Of a stretch of DNA of 32,797 nt, positions 29,997 to 32,797 are shown in pieces. The position numbers and the translations under genes were made by a program. The stretch's first letter is position 1. Each line of letters opens with the position of its first letter. Under the pieces are notes generated by a model, which saw only the letters and a list, made by a program, of their open reading frames with translations, had not been told where the DNA came from and searched no databases. Origin of the DNA: a virus; the IMG/VR virus record IMGVR_UViG_3300021397_000006, positions 1 to 32,797 of that record; one strand, 5' to 3'.

Positions 29997-31166
29997 ATGT
30001 CAGGTGTTTTCAGAACAAAAGTACTCTCTGAGCTTATTGAAGATAGCTTAGAGAATAAAAACTTTACAGGGACTATGGACGCTCAAGTTAGACATCCATC
30101 AGGGGCAACTAACCTTGGGTTTGGTCTTAATACCCTAGAAGATGCAGAAGCAGGAGCAACGAACAACACAGCTTTTGGTGTTCAAGCCCTTCAAGAACTA
30201 ACCACAGGTGACCGAAATACAGCTTTTGGTTATGGAAGTCTTGAAGATAATACCACAGGGGCTAACTCAACCGCTGTGGGGTATGATGCTCTTGTCCTCA
30301 ACAACGGAGGGCAAAACCAAGCCTTTGGCGCGTTTACTTTAGACGCCAACACGTCTGGGCTTTACAACTGTGCTTATGGCTATGCAGCCCTAGGAGCGAA
30401 CGTCTCAGGCAACTACAACGTCGCGGTCGGTGGGCGTAGTGTTCTATCAGCTTGCGTTTCAGGTCTTGGTAATGTGGCAGTCAGCGGATACGGTGCCCTA
30501 GCTGCTCTAGATGATGGCGATTATAACGTTGCGCTTGGCTATTTTGCAGGCAATGACATCGAAGGCGGTTCTGATAATGTGTGTATTGGCCGTTTCGCTG
30601 GCGGCGTTATTGTTGACTCTGATTCAAATACCTGCATCGGAAACCTCAGTGGTGACGACATTAGCTCAGGGGCAACGAATACAACCTTGGGGTACAACGC
30701 AGGTGTAGGTCTTACGACAGGAGATTTCAATACCCTGATTGGTAGGTCTGCTGCTCCTTCAGCTGCTGGAGTAGATAACGAAATTACCTTGGGTGACGCT
30801 AACGTAGCAACTCTCCGTTGTCAGCAAACGAGCATTTCTGCACTTTCGGATGCCAGGGACAAAGACGAAATCCAAGACCTAAGCCTTGGGCTAGACTATA
30901 TCCAACAGGTCCGGCCAGTTGAGTTCGTCTGGCAGATGCGTGATGGTGCTGTCACAGACAAGAAAGACTTTGGCTTCATTGCTCAGGAGATGATGGCTGT
31001 TGAAGATGCTAACGATGCTGAGTGGGTTAGCAGTGTTCTGCGTAACAACCCCGAGCGTCTTGAGGTGGCACCTGCACAGCTTCTTCCTATCGCTGTCAAA
31101 GCTATCCAAGAATTGTCGGCACAGCTTGATGAACTTAAAGCTGAAGTAGCAGCGTTGAAAGGTTAA
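29997..31166 (+). CDS. Tail fiber with YadA-like head repeats and S74 intramolecular chaperone
   Basis: This is a 389-aa protein. Residues about 45-270 are about 24-residue repeats of the type NTAFGYGSLEDNTTGANS, the beta-roll fold of trimeric adhesin heads. From about residue 280, ALSDARDKDEI, then LDYIQQVRPVEFVW and DFGFIAQEM, mark a Peptidase_S74 intramolecular chaperone with its Ser-Asp catalytic pair (SDARDK). The chaperone trimerises the fiber and cuts itself off. The C-terminus is a coiled coil (LSAQLDELKAEVAALKG). AGAAGGAAAA precedes the ATG. Codon use in the middle and C-terminal part looks richer in G+C than the spike gene, which suggests a swapped-in receptor-binding module. Confidence 0.9.
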   Translation: MSGVFRTKVLSELIEDSLENKNFTGTMDAQVRHPSGATNLGFGLNTLEDAEAGATNNTAFGVQALQELTTGDRNTAFGYGSLEDNTTGANSTAVGYDALVLNNGGQNQAFGAFTLDANTSGLYNCAYGYAALGANVSGNYNVAVGGRSVLSACVSGLGNVAVSGYGALAALDDGDYNVALGYFAGNDIEGGSDNVCIGRFAGGVIVDSDSNTCIGNLSGDDISSGATNTTLGYNAGVGLTTGDFNTLIGRSAAPSAAGVDNEITLGDANVATLRCQQTSISALSDARDKDEIQDLSLGLDYIQQVRPVEFVWQMRDGAVTDKKDFGFIAQEMMAVEDANDAEWVSSVLRNNPERLEVAPAQLLPIAVKAIQELSAQLDELKAEVAALKG

Positions 31167-31171
31167 GTAAC

Positions 31172-31408
31172 ATGAGTGAAATTACATCTGAAGAAATTGC
31201 CGTCAACTACGCCGCTATGGTCACCGTCGCCAACCGCATCAATAAGATCGCAGCAGGTACTGGTATGGCTGACAGTACGGCAGAGGAAAAGCAGGAGTCC
31301 GTTGATACCTGTGTCCGTCACTTGCAGTTGATGGTAGGTAAAAGCTATTGGACTACTGAAGACATGGAACCCATCAACGCAGCTATTGCTTCTGGCCTTG
31401 CGTACTAA
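31172..31408 (+). CDS. Hypothetical fiber-associated small protein
   Basis: This 78-aa helical protein starts MSEITSEEIAVNYAAMVTVA and has a conserved-looking ending (DYWTTEDM-like: SYWTTEDMEPINAAIASGLAY). I recognise it as a recurrent small protein next to fiber genes in marine phages, with unknown function. It follows the S74 fiber by five bases and shares its higher G+C. Confidence 0.65.
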   Translation: MSEITSEEIAVNYAAMVTVANRINKIAAGTGMADSTAEEKQESVDTCVRHLQLMVGKSYWTTEDMEPINAAIASGLAY

Positions 31409-31424
31409 ATAAGGAAAACTGACA

Positions 31425-31700
31425 ATGGCTTTTACACTTTTATCTGAAGCTCTGACTAATGGGCAAACTACCTCTTCTGACGTATTTGTTGAGAAAGGAA
31501 GTTTTAATCTGGGTATCTCAGGTACGTTCACAGGAACAGTTACAATTCAAAGAAGCTCAGACAAAAGCACTTGGGCTACAGTAGATACCTTTACAGCACC
31601 TACTGAAGAAGTTGGTAACGAAAGTGAAGACATTCACTACAGGGCTTCTTACTCAGGTTCAGGTACAGCTACAGTCCGGTTTGGACAAGACCGTAATTAA
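31425..31700 (+). CDS. Small beta-sandwich virion protein
   Basis: This 91-aa protein starts MAFTLLSEALTNGQTTSSDV and is almost all strands (FNLGISGTFTGTVTIQRSSD, then WATVDTF, then HYRASYSGSGTATVRFGQ). This repeat-rich all-beta pattern resembles decoration or fiber-tip proteins found in this gene position in other marine phages. AAGGAAAA precedes the ATG. Confidence 0.65.
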   Translation: MAFTLLSEALTNGQTTSSDVFVEKGSFNLGISGTFTGTVTIQRSSDKSTWATVDTFTAPTEEVGNESEDIHYRASYSGSGTATVRFGQDRN

Positions 31701-31736
31701 GCTGTTTAATGTGACGGAGCAAAAGGATGCTAAGTC

Positions 31737-32084
31737 ATGGAAGGCGCTATTGATGTACGGCTGATTGTTACCTTAGGAGGGATACTCTTCAGTGTTGCAG
31801 GTGCAGCAGCCGTAGGTAAAATGCAGATTAAGGCTATCTTAGAAACTTTAACTGACTTAGAGAAACGACTCAGAAGCCTAGACAAACGCTTAGATACTAT
31901 GGAGACTAAGGTAGAAACTCAACACCAAAGACTATCTATTATTTCAAGTATGATGGACCCTAGTACAATGGAACGTCGTCACAGAGAAATGGCTACAATA
32001 CAAGCTGACATAGCTAGTCTTAAGTCTCATGTAGACAAACTTAGTCACATGCACAATGGCAGACATCCTGAAATTAAGAGTTAA
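31737..32084 (+). CDS. TM plus coiled-coil protein (possible inner-membrane spanin-like)
   Basis: This 115-aa protein has a single N-terminal TM segment (about residues 8-27, LIVTLGGILFSVAGAAAVGK) followed by an extended coiled coil (about 30-105, EKRLRSLDKRLDTMETKVETQ). That N-in, helix-in-periplasm design is typical of i-spanins and of phage membrane adaptors next to terminase. AAAAGGA lies 11 bases upstream. A spanin would fuse inner and outer membranes at lysis; no lipobox-bearing partner is seen next to it, so the role is tentative. Confidence 0.6.
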   Translation: MEGAIDVRLIVTLGGILFSVAGAAAVGKMQIKAILETLTDLEKRLRSLDKRLDTMETKVETQHQRLSIISSMMDPSTMERRHREMATIQADIASLKSHVDKLSHMHNGRHPEIKS

Positions 32085-32101
32085 AACAAGGGGTTACACA
32101 G

Positions 32102-32317
32102 GTGGAATTAGGTCTAATATCAAAGCTGTTGCTGTTATTGGTTGTTACTCTGCCTGATGGTTCACACGAAACAAAGTTATCTGAAGTCACTGAGTGTCCC
32201 TCCTACGAAGTAGTACAGCAGATTATGAACCACAGGCTTGAGATAAAAGAAATAACTTCTTGGTACGCTGGTTGCTCTTCGTACCCTTTCCTTGAGCTTA
32301 AGAAACAACCAGTTTAA
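32102..32317 (+). CDS. Small secreted-type protein
   Basis: This 71-aa protein starts at a GTG preceded by AAGGGG. A hydrophobic N-terminus (MELGLISKLLLLLVVTLPDG) looks like a signal sequence or short anchor. Two cysteines (C32 and C58) could form a disulfide in the periplasm. There is no lipobox. It follows the coiled-coil membrane protein by 17 bases, so the two may act together at lysis. This is inferred from order and topology only. Confidence 0.6.
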   Translation: MELGLISKLLLLLVVTLPDGSHETKLSEVTECPSYEVVQQIMNHRLEIKEITSWYAGCSSYPFLELKKQPV

Positions 32318-32325
32318 AGAGTACT

Positions 32326-32790
32326 ATGCAGCCTAAAAAACCATCATTAGATGACGTAAGACTAGCGGCTGAAGCTGACCTTTCAGTATTTATTAAGTTG
32401 GTTGCACCTGAGCAAATGCTAGGTATTTGTCACGAAGATGTAATTAACTGGTGGACTAGGCAAGACAGTAAGTCACATCAGCTTCTACTCTTTCCCCGTG
32501 ACCACGGTAAGTCTAGGTTGGTTGCATTCAGAGCAGCTTGGGAACTAACTAAAGACCCAACACTTAGGATTCTATACATTTCAGCTACAGCAAACCTAGC
32601 TGAGAAACAGTTGTCGTTCATTAAGGGTATCCTTACATCTGACACCTATCAGAGATACTGGCCTGAACATGTCCACAAAGAAGAAGGTAAGCGCACCCGT
32701 TGGACGACATCTGAGATTTGTCTAGACCACCCACTAAGGAAAGAAGAGAACATCCGTGATCCTTCCGCATTTACAGAGTGGCCAAACTAA
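32326..32790 (+). CDS. terL: Terminase large subunit, N-terminal part (frame closes early)
   Basis: The 154 residues visible are the N-terminal ATPase region: LLFPRDHGKSRLVAFRAAWEL contains the Walker A-like RDHGKS, followed by LRILYISATANLAEKQL and RKEENIRDPSAFTEWPN. TerL powers DNA packaging and cuts concatemers; family members have about 500-600 residues, with a Walker B and a C-terminal nuclease domain. Here the frame hits TAA at 32788-32790. The overlapping +1 frame (read from 32775) reads QSGQTKSL to the window end, which resembles the expected continuation. A frameshift, possibly a sequencing error near the contig end, is therefore likely. Confidence 0.85.
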   Translation: MQPKKPSLDDVRLAAEADLSVFIKLVAPEQMLGICHEDVINWWTRQDSKSHQLLLFPRDHGKSRLVAFRAAWELTKDPTLRILYISATANLAEKQLSFIKGILTSDTYQRYWPEHVHKEEGKRTRWTTSEICLDHPLRKEENIRDPSAFTEWPN

Positions 32791-32797
32791 AAGCTTA

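Overview
The window is most of the genome of a short-tailed (T7-like, podovirus-type) phage, probably marine. The virion genes are T7-style: a tail nozzle protein, three ejection (internal virion) proteins, a tail spike, and TerS/TerL. The replication genes are also T7-style: primase-helicase, family A DNA polymerase, an ssDNA-binding protein and endonuclease I. With these come a cobalamin-type ribonucleotide reductase, ThyX and dUTPase. From memory of the families, this combination without a phage RNA polymerase resembles the roseophage/cobavirus-like (Zobellviridae-type) podoviruses. That placement is inference, and a marine alphaproteobacterial host is plausible but not shown. Portal, capsid, upper tail genes and most of TerL lie outside the window, so TerL at the right end and the nozzle gene at the left end would flank the missing head genes of one genome.

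Layout. (1) 1-11512, rightward: a 5'-truncated tail nozzle gene, a GNAT-like protein, three ejection proteins (169, 1546 and 989 aa, the last with a C-terminal lysozyme-like domain), a 3-TM holin-like protein, and five very small basic proteins, closed by a strong intrinsic terminator at 11521-11562. (2) 11579-21551, leftward: ThyX, tRNA-Arg(UCU), an unknown, a DUF3310-type protein, ribonucleotide reductase, an HNH/endonuclease VII-like gene, small acidic proteins, endonuclease I, a Cas4/RecB-like exonuclease, ssDNA-binding protein, DNA polymerase and primase-helicase. (3) 21552-21767: an AT-rich control region with a DnaA-box-like palindrome and two copies of a 20-nt dyad motif. (4) 21768-25983, leftward: dUTPase and a run of small genes that becomes visibly richer in G+C, with a C5-methyltransferase-like protein and an HhH-GPD glycosylase-like protein. 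(5) 25984-27061: a noncoding divergent control region of about 1.1 kb with iterons, operator-like repeats and sigma70 promoters in both directions. (6) 27062-32790, rightward: TerS, tail spike, an S74-chaperone fiber, small structural proteins, two possible lysis-accessory membrane or secreted proteins, and the start of TerL, whose frame closes early.

How it fits together. Host sigma70-type promoters face outward from the 26-27 kb control region. The leftward operons make nucleotides (NrdJ-type reductase, dUTPase and ThyX supply dTTP without dUTP), replicate the DNA and resolve it. The rightward operons package DNA and build the virion. The most interesting signal is an exact 20-nt motif, with a 10-bp palindromic core, placed 8-12 nt before the first gene of both the primase-helicase operon and the TerS operon, in the same orientation relative to each gene. 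A second is the G+C-rich cassette that pairs a methyltransferase-like protein with a glycosylase-like protein and carries a directly repeated intergenic element.
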